Part shown: one piece after another, positions 1-12,900 of the stretch | Numbering within the stretch: the stretch's first letter is position 1 | Layout of the letters: each line of letters starts with the position of its first letter | Assembly (NCBI GenBank): GCA_014885115.2 | Contig: WKLE02000962.1 | Coordinates: 1 to 19,138 of the forward strand | Source: Asterionellopsis glacialis | Lineage: Eukaryota; Bacillariophyta; Plagiogrammaphyceae; Rhaphoneidales; Asterionellopsidaceae | Length of the DNA stretch: 19,138 bases | Reading direction: 5' to 3' | Position numbers and translations under genes: made by a program | The notes under the pieces: generated by a model | Told to the model about the DNA's origin: nothing | The model's input: the letters and a program-made list of their open reading frames with translations, nothing else | Databases searched by the model: none

Positions 1-920
1 CAGATCGGCAAACTCTGTAAAGTCAAGTGCAGTGAAGCCTCTAATGTCGTCTCCAATTAAAATATTATCACCTAAACCTCCCTCAAGAACGTCGTTTCCA
101 TGTATTCTTTGAGTTTCTTGGAGAAACCCTGGTACAATACGGAACATAGGTTGCATGCAATACCTTGGATCGGTTGTGCTTAAGCCTGAGATATCAATGA
201 TATCGCCTACAAGATTACTATCACTCTTGATATCGTCAACATTCGTAATAAGGTCGATGATCGAAGCCTGTGAATCAACATAACGGTACTGGTTTGGAAA
301 TAGATCGTAGTCTGCTTTAAAAAGTGTGCCAAAGTCAGTTGCATTCTTGATGTATCCTGTTGTACCACTTGGAAATTCCATTGCGCGGTAAATTTGGTAG
401 ATCTTTGGTAGGTCGAGATCTACCGGTATCGTGTTCGATCCACCATCTCCAATCAAGATGTCGTCGTTGTCTCCACCTCTCAATGTATCGTCACCACGCT
501 GTCCAATCAAAATGTCATCTCCTTGACCCCCTTCTAGAGTGTCGTTGAAGCCATCGACAAGGTCGAATAACAAAAGGTCTGTAAGCCATTTTCCACCCTC
601 ATCTATGAACCTGCTCCCATTCGGTTGGATTGCATTGGCAACAAAAAGCAATGATGTTTTTAGAACGTCTTCGCCGTTAAGTTCCGTACCACTGAGTCTT
701 TTAGAGATCTCATGTATACCGGTAAAGTTTCCTAGTTCTTCAAGTACAATGTCTTTGTGCCAAACGGAGGTGGAATTTGCACCGTCTACTTTTTCGTTCA
801 AAAGGGGTTGGTCATTTGTGCCTTCAACATAACGGCGGACGCAGTAACCAATATCCCCGATTAAAATATCATTGCCTGGACCACCCCTAAGGGTATCTGA
901 GCCAAGTTCTCCGTATAATT
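1..920 (-). CDS. Exon 12 (partial): RTX repeats and spacers, runs off window edge (residues 4853-5159+)
   Basis: The acceptor is TTTTTCTTTGCAG with the exon starting at 920 (Glu codon split G/AA). I translated all 307 codons down to position 1 with no stop. RTX blocks are ELYGELGSDTLRGGPGND with ILIGDIGYCV (about 905-840), DTLEGGQGDDILIGQRGDDT with LRGGDNDDILIGDGGS (about 545-430), and GNDVLEGGLGDNILIGDDI (about 105-45). Two spacers of roughly 95-105 residues separate them, with leucine-rich helical character (KDIVLEELGNFTGIHEISKR; KTSLLFVANAI). The last codon in the window is CTG (Leu) at 3-1. The true C-terminus, and any anchor or sorting signal, lies to the left. Confidence 0.87.
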
Positions 921-3900
921 CTGCAAAGAAAAATAGAAATAGAAAACTCTTTTCAGTTATTATCTGACACGCAATAAAAAACATGATTTGAAATTTCACA
1001 AAAACATACCATCTTCACCTTCACCACCTTCAAGAACTATGATGACAAACAACAAACACAGAAAAAAAAGAGATTAGGACAATTACATAGAGCAATTCAG
1101 ACTCAGAACGCCCACACATGGTAGCCCAATAGTTCCTTACCGTCATTTCCTCGTTGTCCGTGCAAGATATCGTTTCCTGCGCCACCAAAAATATTATCAT
1201 CACCCTGAAGTAACACGGAAAATGTTAGTGATTTTGATCATTGCCATTCAATTCGTGTGTATATGGCTACAAAGTAGCATCTATTTCGTCGACTCACCTC
1301 TACCATGTCAATATCGTCGTAACGCCGCACGTCTCGAATAACTTCGGTTTCAAATGGTGCAGGATACAGCTTCCAAGTCATACCATTGAACCAGGGATAT
1401 TTGCTTGTATAATTCAATAATTCTCGAACGATTTCACCGTTGTCGCCTAGAATTACATCATCCATGTCCCCGCCATATAAGTAATCCCCTGTATCGTTCC
1501 CACCACGTTTATGATGACCACCATATATATCATCGCTACCCCCTCCCCCTTGAATAATATCCCTTCCCTGTGGCAATCGTATATGAAAATGCGTCGTTAA
1601 TTTTACAAGTCAAAGCAGATGAGAAATAAAAAATTATTCTGATATTTACCTCTTGACCCATCAGAATGTCATCGTCTTCGCCTCCGTTAATTTCGTCAGC
1701 ACCCGCAAACGGAGAAGTTTCTTCACCAATGATACTCTCGAAATATTGATTCGGCAAGAATTCAACCTCAGCATCAAACAAACCAAAATCTCCTAGTATC
1801 ATATCTTGACCTTCGTTCCCTTCAATGTTGTCAGACATAGCTCCACCAAAGGCCATATCATCCCCCGGCCCTAAATAAATCGTATCATCGCCTCCGGTGC
1901 AGCTAGCTAAAATAGTTGTCGCGCGGTGCAACTTGAAAGATTCATTTTGATATAAATCAATCTGAGCATGATCTCCAAATACTAAATCCATGCCTTCATT
2001 GCCCCATATTGTATCATTGTAGCCGCCTCCTATTATATAGTCTACGGCACCGGCGCCTCCATAAAGAGTATCGTAACCGCCGTCAGGACAGTCAATAGAA
2101 ATAATCAATTTCGGGGCGGTTGATTCGTCGTAGTACAAAATTTGGGCTGCATCGCCGATCTGATAATTGCAGGAGATTTCCATGTACAATACACGCGACA
2201 GTTAGCAGGCAAGGACCATAAACCAGAGAATATTTACAGTTGGAACAAACAAATCAAATGAAAACAACCGAAAGAAAGATCTTACCACAATATCTCTACC
2301 GTCGCCCCCAATAATAATGTCGTTGAACGCACCGCCCATTCCAACATTATCACCTTCGCCCAATGTGAGATTATCATTTCCGCCATCATTCTTCGAAAAA
2401 TCATTGACAGATATGATTTCGCTTACAGTTCTGACGATTCCATCGGTCTTGTCGCCATATCCTCCTCCTCCAGCAACGGCCAAGGATTCACCATCCGAAG
2501 AGTTCCAAAACACTCGACCAAAATCTCCGATCAAAATGTCCCCAGCAGATCCTCCGCACAAGTTATCATCTCCGTCGTCACCAAACAAAATCACTGGAAG
2601 GGACGAAAGTGAGGCGTTAATAATATCGTCGCCATCCTGACCGTTTGCAATAAATACTACATCTTCATGTTCTGCACTATCAAGCATGATCATAATGGTG
2701 TCTTTGCCAGCACCAGCATGAATGGATGTAGTGGTTCGGTCTACTTCGGCAGAAGGAATGGACGTAACATCCAACTTATCTGCACCTGAACCTAGCCACA
2801 GATTGACTCCTGCAAACCAGTTTCCTCCTGTGGCGGTGAAGAATATGTCTCCCAATTCCTCCGATAAGTTTACCAAGGAAGTACTGTTAAGAACCGCAGG
2901 TTCCGTACTGCTCCCCTTCGGTATATCACTGTTCTTGTCTGACAGAAGAAGACGATGCCTTCCGCTATTGGCTATAATGTTCAAATCTTTTTCAATGTAA
3001 TCCAACCAACCTTCAAGAACGTCAACTTCTGCTGCATTTTTTTCATTTTGATTAGCTTCCGAGGATACGAAGAAAAAGTCGTCACCATCTTGTGTTGTAA
3101 TTGATGTCGTAGCGGTTGTTCCTCTCACGTTCACCACGACACCCTCTTTGCCCGTGAAAATATCAAGAGTTTGCACGTTTGCGTAGGTGACATCTGAATT
3201 TCGTTCGATGATGTCTACAGTGGTATTCTGGAAAGATTCGGTATTAAAGCCTCCTGCCACCAAATCATCAGTGCTGAGTTCCATCGTCACGGTCGAATTC
3301 AAGCGCTCTCCCACGAAGAAAACCGCGTATCCGTCTCCGATTTGCCACACTTTAACGGCAAAGCTGCACTTTGAACTACCTAGTTCTCCACAGGAATCTG
3401 GGTCTTCAAATAGTGCTGCCTGAATAACACCTGCAACAACTGAAGCGTTTGCAGTAGGATAACCAATTTGTACTGTACTACTACTGCCAGTTGCGGTATC
3501 ATTGAGCATCAGACTGAATGAACCATTTGTGGCCCCTCTTAAATTGATCCAATAAGAGTTGACTGGGACAAGAATTTCCCGATCTTCGTCAGAATCCGTG
3601 CCATTGACATCCGTGCCATTGACATCCGTGCTATTAAATAGATCAGTACTATTATCACTTTCTTTCAGTTTCATGCTCTCGACTTCGACAAGATGGCGAG
3701 TGACATTGAGAACCTTGTCCACACCTGGGTCTTCAGAATTGTCCAAGACAAAGTGATTTTCCTCGTCTACATCAGAGCCTCCGTCAAACGCTAAGAATGC
3801 GTTGATTTCATCTAATTTTGATTCGTCAGAAGTGACTGTAACAGTGTCGCTTCCGCCGTTGCCATTGACAATGAAAGGGCCTGAAATATTTTTGATCCAC

Positions 3901-6900
3901 ATCTTATCGTCACCATCACCCATATCAATGTAATGTATTGCTGTGGAAGTTGTCTCTACAACTATATTATCCACACCGTCTCCTAAAAACATCTCAATGA
4001 CGTTCATGTCATCATAAACTAAACCATCAGCTTGTTTGACTCCCTGGATTGCAATATTCTGGAATTTTGGAGAAAAGAAAAAGAAGTTGCATTTGAGTCA
4101 AACGTAAGAATAGGGTAAATCTAATCATCTCTGAAAACCAATGCACTTACCCTTCCCATATTCATCCCTGTGAACTGCCCGTCGGTCAATATTCCGTTTT
4201 GGGACAAGTTTCCTCGGACATCCAAATTATAAATAATCAAATGGTTGACCTGCTTATCCTCCTCCGCATACAAAGTACTGTTGTTAACTGTGGCATTTTC
4301 CGGGACTTGGAATGTCTCTGCGTCAGTCTCATTAGGAGGATATAAGAGCGGGCGCTTGATTTCGGGGATGTCGGGTGAGAAGCTTCCTTGTACGGAAATT
4401 GGGCCCTGGATGAAAGATAGAAAGGATGGCTGTGATGGGAAATAAAGTACATCAACGCCCTCTTCAATGTTGTCGTTAAGCGCAGCCACATACACTGTCT
4501 GTTCTTCATACCAATTAGAAGTATTGAATGTGAGCGTCACTTCTGTATCGAATACAGTGGAAATTGATCTTACATGAACTTGGTCTCGTTCTGTAAAGTC
4601 TCGGGCAAGGGCTGCGCGTGATGGAACGTCAAAGTCCGTTTTGGTTGGTATCGACTTGATTGTGACGTCAACGGTGGTGTTTTCTGCTGGTGCCTTACTT
4701 AGTCTAATCTTATATTCGTCCTCGTAGATACTTCGTTTTTCCAATGGATTGCTATAGGAATCTAAAGCTTCCTTGTCTTCATCATCGATCTCGGCCGTTG
4801 CCGTCACACCATTTGTTTCTTGAATGATGACACCAGAAATATCGTCATCGTAAATCCGCACAAGCACATTGCGTGCGTACAAAACAGAGCCATCACTGAG
4901 GATCACATCTTCTCCTTTACTATCCTTGACAACATGTGACAATGAAACGAAGTGATCGCCCTCTTCAAGCGTATCGTTCTTTGCACTAATCGTAATTGTA
5001 ACTTTGCAGTGATCGCCAGTGTTTTCGCCGGTATTGTTCCAATCACTTCCGTTAATAATTAAAACATCCTCACCGTTGATATATACTTGGTCCAAAACTG
5101 TAGGAGATATTGTCAACACAGTGTCATCCCACATTTCTGAATTGCATGGTCGAAGGTAAACATCATACGTTGCATCGAATCCTTTATCTCCCTCGGCAAC
5201 GATTGTTTTGCCGGTAGGCTCGACTACAGTAACTGATTTGGCGTTTGTGCTGTTGATGGATGGCAGCAACTTGACGTAAATTGGTAGAATCGTCTGTTCT
5301 GCGTTTAGGAATCTTTCGTCCTCTGTAAGGGTTTCATCGACCACCACTGAGACAATAATGATTTCAGCATCCGTTATGTTTAATTTGCTAGCATAAGGAT
5401 TGTAAGAAACTTCTATAGCTTGAGGTTCCATCGAGTTTTTAAACTCCAACTGTACCACTCCTGATACCTCATTGTTGAGATAGAATATACCTTGAGCTTT
5501 CTCGTCGGTTTGGGATGCAAACGTTACATAGACTTCTCCATCTGGAACCACAGTGGGGTATACGACAAAAGAGAAACTACCAATGCCGTCCTCGGACATG
5601 ACGTGTACCCCCGTATCTTCGACGACGTTAATGTAGGAGAAGTTTCCGTCATTATCATGCACGTCCACAGCAACACCCTCGATTCTGAGTTCGTCATAAA
5701 GGCCATCGGAGCTTGATATCTCATGCTCGAGAATTCCTCTGTTGAAGACAGAAAGAAAATGAGAAACGATTTTCGGTCAGATTTTGCAAAAAGCAATCGT
5801 ACCAGGAACCTGGTACCGTACCTGGTACCTGGGTACGGGGAAGGACACTACCTGTCCGGTACCCGTCGTACTACCAGATGTCATTTGTACAGGAAGCCAC
5901 TACGATTCCTGTCGAACCCATCAATTAAACTCACCTATGTCCTCTTAGATTTTTGGACGTCACAGGACGCTCCACGTTCCGCGGACAAATTAGGAAACGA
6001 TCTGATCCCAGCGCGCCATAAACATTAGTCTGAAGATTTGGTCCTGTGGACAGCACTGTGATCAAATCGTTCCCTGCTTCACCGGAAATATCCAAGATTT
6101 CAATACTTTGGAATCTGATTGAAAGACCTCCTCCGAATATTTTTCCATCAGAAACAACGTAGTTATCATCCTCATCTGTTCCAACAACAACGAGACGATC
6201 ATTTCCGGTACCTCCATCAACGTCAACCAGTGAGTTCACGACGTAATCGGGATCTTCAGAACTGATGGCATCGAATATACTTATTTCAGTGTCATTCGTT
6301 AAATTGCCTCTATTGTCCGTTGAGTTGGCTGCAAAGACAATAGTATCTTCGTCGTCCCCAGCAACGAGTTTGATCTTCTCGACTTCCGCGTCACCAACTG
6401 TTCCGTTCTCGTAGATAACTAAATTGATGAACGACCGCACGACAAATGTGTCGCTATCAGAGTCGCCATTCAAATCAAGAATCTGTTTGTTACGGAGAAC
6501 ATCGAAGAAGTCATTTCCAAAATTTCCATTGATAATGACTGGATGAGAGTTCCCGTTGGACAGGTACCCTTTGGTGGTAAGGGTTGTTGTAATTGGGTCA
6601 TCGATGTTAACACCATTTAATTCACTACGTTCAGAGTAGTAGAGCTGCCCAATACGGAATTCTGGGATGAAAGTAAAACAAACAAATTGCAGTTTAGTTG
6701 CATTTCTCGATAACGACGGCATAGGAAAAGGAGTAGCACAACACTATCGAGTCAAGGGCTTACCATCTCTCTCATTTCCTCCGAAGACATTGGTAATTGC
6801 GAACGTGTCATCAAAATACATAGAGTTATTGCCTTCGTTCAGATCAATGACAACTCGGTCGATCCGGGCTGTAGGGTCGTACTTATTGGTGGTAGCGTCC

Positions 6901-9900
6901 CATTTGCCATCCAAAGTGATTCTCTCAACATCTGAGTTATTGCTATTGTTATATCCGCCATGTATATTAGCAATGAAATTTTCACGACTCAGTATTGTTG
7001 TTGAAGCATCTGAGCAATTAATGTTCAAAAGGTTTGGTCCTTCGGAGTCGTCACCAAAAAGATCCAAGAATGTGTTGCCGGTCGCAGTGAATATTGTGTT
7101 GACTGTATCATTTCCAGTGCCGCCATTCCAGCTAAATCTGCTACCATCGAAGGTGTTTACTGAACCATCGGAGAATCCACCCGTTCCATCGAGATAGAGT
7201 ACATCGTTGTCACTACCCCCAAGCAAAGTAACTTTCGTGTTAAGAAATGAACCAGTTACATTGAATACATCGTCCCCTGCACCACCATCGACGTAGCCCT
7301 CAGAGCCTTCTCCTAATATCTCCCAAATAACCAGATCATCGCCCCCTCCGCACCAGATATTGACGTTACCCTGCGTTGAAGTGACGACCATCTCATCATC
7401 ACCACTTCCACAGGCAATATCAACGTTTCCATTAGTTCTTACCAGGTCTATTACATTATTTCCATTTCCACTAGTAATATTGACGTCCCCTTGAGTATTT
7501 ATTGCTGTTATCATGTCTAGATCTTCTCCGGATCCAATCTTGAGGTTACCGTTTGTGACTTCACGAATTGTTTCTTCAACTGTAATTGCATTCATTCCAT
7601 CTCCAGCTGCAATGTCAATATCACCTGTGGTGAAAGTCACATCAATAACATCTTTATCACTTCCACACTCAATGCCAACATTACCTACAGTTGTAACAAC
7701 TGCAATCTCATTAAGTCCACTGCCAGCTTCGATGTCAATGTTACCTTTGGTGAAAGTCACATCAATACTATCACCACCAGTTCCACATTCAATGTCAACG
7801 TTGCCTGCTCTGGTGTCAGTTCCAGTTGCATCAACTGCAATCGTATTTTTCCCATCTCCAGCTTCGATGGTAACATGACCTTTCGTTAAAGTCACATCAA
7901 TATCATCATTACCACTTCCACATACAATGTCAACATTACCTTCAGTTATGTCGGTTCCGGTATTATTGACTGTAATGCTGTTTAGGCCAGCTTCAGCTAT
8001 AATATTGACGTCTCCTTGGGTGTTTGAAACTGCTATCATGTCGGTTCCAGTTCCGCATTCAATCTTGAGGTTGCCTGCTGTTGCACTTGAATCAATTACG
8101 TTCGAACCACTGTAGGCTTGAATATGAAGATTGCCCTGTGTGGCATCGACTGTAATTCTGTCGTTAGCAACACTTGCTTCTATAGTCGTGTCAGATCCAG
8201 TAGCAGTTGAAATAATTTGGAACTCGTTGCCATGTTGCTTATTCAATTTGATGGTGAGATACTCTATTCTTTCGTAATCAATGTCAGCGGTAATAGTATT
8301 TTCCTCGTATAAATGGATCCGTCCAGATGTCATGTTACCGCTAGGGCTTCCTGCATTTGAGCCAGAATTGTCTACAATCAAAGTATCGTTACCCAAACCT
8401 CCATCAACAACCAGCTTTTTCCAGATATTCTGAAGGGTAAAATTGCCAATCTTTATAATGTCATCACCATTGCGACCAACTATTTTAATAGTACCATTGG
8501 ATTCAAATGTCTTGTCAATTATGACTTCATCGTTGCAATTCGACATTTCGATAAGGAAATCATTGTACGGTGCTTCAACATTTATGCTCACTGCATCATC
8601 GAGTGAAGCCCTGTTGATTTTAGCAATAGTATGATCCCCGGCCGTACTAAGAACAACCCTGTTGCCGTCTTGGCAGTTATCTTCACCAAAATCAATAGTC
8701 AACGATGCAAGGTTGGTATCTCCTCCGCTTGCGGTGATAGAGCAATCATCTAATATTTTGTCGCCTCGCACATATATATTGCTATGGCCTTTAAATTCCC
8801 AGTTTGAGTTGCAGTCCCAAATGTATGTAGTGAGGGCAGCAAGTTCCGGTCCTGTTGGGAAGAAGTACTTACCACTATCTAGAGAATCAAACTTTAATTC
8901 TAACACGTCAGAAAGTACTTTTTCTTGTCTGATTTCAATTGAATTAGAAGAGAAAAGAGATCCAAATCTCTTGTAATTCATTGTAAGATTACCAATATTC
9001 TTCAGGGTGGTTGGGGATTGAATACCACTCAAGTCGTAATCTTTTTCTTTACTTCCATTATCCCTGACAAATTGCACTTCTTCCCATGTGTTTACTTGTT
9101 CAGGGGTTAGTCCAAAAATTGCATCACATTGCAATGTACATTGAATTTCTTCCGATCCAAGGCTACCACTCAAGCTGACACATTGGATTGGATATTTATT
9201 CATATCATCCAGTTCATTAAACACGATTCCACCTTTCTCATTCTGGTTCGCAATCTTATCATCAAGGCCAGGTTGGTAAAGGATTGGTTCAATTAGATTA
9301 GTTTCATACTCAGCAGACTTTTCATAAAAAACTACTTCGGCACCTAGAAAAAAAAGCCCAAGCTTAATTGCAATTCCGATTCTCACTTTGATTTCGAGGC
9401 CAAACTCAAACCAATCAAGGGGGGTGGGACCCAAACACAAAAGTTCATACGGTCGCACAAGACCGCCCGATTTCAGTGGGTTTGGATCAAATAGATCAAT
9501 CGTTACAATAAATTCTATAGCCCCCCAAACTTCAATTTTGACAAATACAGCACTTGCACTAAGCTCGACGGTAATTGTAGCTGTGAGTCTAATCAGGGGC
9601 TCATCTACATTATCAAACGTATCAACAAGTGCAAAGCTATTCAGAGCTTTCTCAGGCTTGCCATCATTGATTGCCTGCTGTATTCCCAAGGAATCTAATA
9701 CAAAGGCTGCTTTGACTTCTGCAGTAAATTCAAAGCTAATCGTCAAAATTGCACTAGCAGGAGCATAGAGAATTATTTGTTTCTCTTGTTGGTATGAAAA
9801 TATCATTTCAGGAGGATCAAATCTAACTAGTTGCTGTGATCAGTAAGAAGAAAGTGAGAAACTTGATTTAGTGAAATGTGACTTTGAAAAAAATGGAACA

Positions 9901-12900
9901 TACGACCACGACCATGAACTTACAATTGGTTCACCGTCGAGAAAAGAGAGTAAGCTAAGTGGATCCTCCAAAAATGGGATCGAAAGCCCCTGGATGTTCC
10001 TGCCTTTGCATTCCAATTCGGCCTTGAGGCACTTGTTCTTGCTTCCGCAGTTATTATAAGGGGGTGTGCCACAAAGGTTCTTTTGGCATTTAGTATCCTC
10101 TCCATCTTCATATTCAAAAGCTTGGTATGAACACGATTCCTTTGATTTGGGTGTTGTTCTCTTTTTTGTCTTCTTGGTCCGAAGCTCTCTTTCTCTACTA
10201 GATAAGTCGATTGAAGTATCCGCGCAATCTTGCATCAGCCCACCACAGCAATTGAACCCATCTAAGATATTGCACTCATCTACCAAAGTAATGGTACCAG
10301 TTCCAATACTATCAGCAAAACCCTCGATAGCTCTGTAGATTTTCAAAATAACGCGCACAGTTTCAGCTCCTGTCTTTTTACCAGCTAACTCTGCATAGTC
10401 AAGGATTGTCAATTGTTGACCAGTCAGTCCTGCTACTGCGTCGATAACTTCGTCCAGAGGCAATAACGGACAAGCGACCTTATCAAAATACCCCTCTCTC
10501 TCTGCACATGGTTTTTCCTCGTCCTTTTCGTAATCGTAAGCGTCTACGATTTTTTTTAAAGTAGGTCGAATAGTCTCTGCGATCTTTTCTATGTCGACCC
10601 TGATATCTCTAACTTTAGCACATGCAAACTGTTCTGCGGTCACATTGACAGGGCAGCTGGCAAAATCCGTTCCAAAATCTTCTTCAAGGATGTCTGCTGC
10701 ATCCTGCGATGCACGTAGAGATCTAAAAAGACCAAGTGCTCGATGGTCTGAACCCTCGTGTAGTCGCCCAACATGAGGACGGTCTTCGTCGCGTATCCTA
10801 TTAACAAGGACGCGTCTTGAAGACGGCTCTGTAGGAGGAGCACACAACGTAGGAGTGGGAGCAGGCGTTGGAGCAGGAGTGGGCGTTGATGTGGGTTTTG
10901 CTGTGGGTTTTGCTGTAGGCGTCGCTGTTGTGGGTTTTGCTGTAGGCGTTGCTGTTGTGGGTTTTGCTGTGACTGGCGGAAAGCTGGAACGCTTCAAGCT
11001 TGAAGCTGACGCTTGAGTTCTATATTCAGTACCGGTTTCGGCACGTAGTTGGGATCCAAGTGACATATTAAGCTGAGGTATCCACTCTTCAATATCTTTC
11101 AAAGCACTCCCATCCGGAAGGTCAATAGCTAAGTTTATATTGTTGATCTCAACTGTTGCACCAGCGATTGCACTGACCTGGAAAAGTTCACTTAACTTCA
11201 CAATCTTTTTCATATCCACCAAAGTCAAACGACCATATTGTTCGTTATTTTCAATTAGCTCTTCGCCATCAAGACGAAGTGCCGATTGCTTGTCGAGGTC
11301 AACAAACAAACCAGCTGCTACGTTCAGGTCCAAATCTTCGAGAGTGGCATTTAAGAAGAAAAGAGACGCAGATACATCGCGATCTAGAACTGAGAGCAGA
11401 GCGCTAACTTCAAATTCAGATTTACCATTCGGGAAGGTGTAAAGGAAGAATCCTGCTTTTTCGTCAAATCCGAAAGCAAGAGAAAATCTCCAATTAATGC
11501 TCAGACAAGGTCGAGCGTCACTATCCCCGCTAACCGATATTGAAATAGGCAATCCATTGCCTGCATTGAAATCCAAGTCAAAGAAGAAATCATAGCGTTG
11601 ACCAAATGGAACTGTCCACATCACTGATGATGCATCATCATCTGTACAACTAATAATATTCAAAGTTTTGTCTACAGAACCGTCTGCTTCACCAAAGGAA
11701 TAGCAATCGACTGTGACGTTCTCGTTGTCATACAAAATTCCTGCTCTTTCCAACACATCTTGAATGACTACGCCAAGAAGATCTGCAACCGTATCTGTAT
11801 TTCCATCTTCTGCATATCCATTTAACGTTTCTTGCATGGTTGGTACTATGCTGCGTCTAGCTTTTGCTAACTCGTTATCAACCTTGCCAGCGCCAAGTGC
11901 GTCAGAGAGTGCCGAACTAACATATGGTACATTAAAACTTGTGACAATACCTTTTGGACCTAAGGTAGCTTCCTCGACTGTTTTTAGCAAGTCGTCTAAG
12001 GCATTCACAAGAGTTTGTGGGTCTTGCAATAGGATATCCAAGAAGGATGGTTTGTCAAAGCTTGGTTTATCGACAGTGACTGTTACAGTTATGGTGGAAG
12101 TATTACTAGGGTCCAGAAAAAAACTGTTGAGATCATGAATGCTTGCATCAATGCTTGCCGAGAGTGGAAATACAGCTGAGTCAGTCGCCGCGTTGACATT
12201 GAGTTCTGCATCCCCACTGAACGCAACGCTAAAGGCATCTGTTAAGCCACTTATTCCACAGGCATCCGTGAAATTAATTCGCTGATCAGAAATGTTGCCA
12301 GGGTAACTTAAGTAGTAGTTGATTGAGCTATCGAGACCAGCACGGAGTTCTACAGGTTGTTCTTCGGAACCAATCCTAAATTCAGTATCTACATTTCCAC
12401 GCAGAGATAGAAGCGTGGCAGGAAAGTTCACTTTGCCTTCTCCAAAAAATGTGGCAGTTAAGCCGGTATAACCCATGATGAACGGATTAATTTTTCCATT
12501 AACGTATTCAACGCCAACTCCAAGAGAGAATTTAATGCCACTGTTAAGAGTAAATAAAGCTGCGCCCTCCACCGGGAGGAGAGTGGTAGCAATGTCTGTA
12601 ATGTCGGCTTCAAAACCGCCTTGTGCAAGTATCTCTTCAAGATCGATATTCAACGTTTTAGATTCCTCTAAGGTCCAACTTTGATCAATGCGGATGGTCA
12701 ATTCGGATCTAATATCGTCTGATTCAGGAGTAATGGTAATATTGGTAGTACCACCAATTGCGTCACTTAGCAACGTCTCGAGTTTGAGTTCTAAAGCATT
12801 GAACGTCGTACTGATTGAGTCCTCGATATCTAAAACAAGTTCATTCACTGTTTCCACAAAGGATTGCAATACGGACGCAGATTCGCACGCAGAAGCGCCA

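Noticed and set aside
1236..1297. Separate genes for each minus-strand frame, such as a gene ending near 1238
   Set aside because: Tails such as VSRRNRCYF are translated intron sequence after a GTGAGT donor. Joining exons keeps frame at all eleven junctions and restores module phrases.
6667..7197. Plus-strand frame of 176 codons
   Set aside because: It lies opposite intron 4 and the end of exon 4, and its sequence is the antisense of Asp/Gly-rich codons. No protein-like features are seen.
9330..9400. Transmembrane helix in exon 4 (IGIAIKLGLFFLGAEVVF)
   Set aside because: It is interrupted by Lys and sits among alternating beta-strand patterns in a secreted module. It reads better as buried strands.
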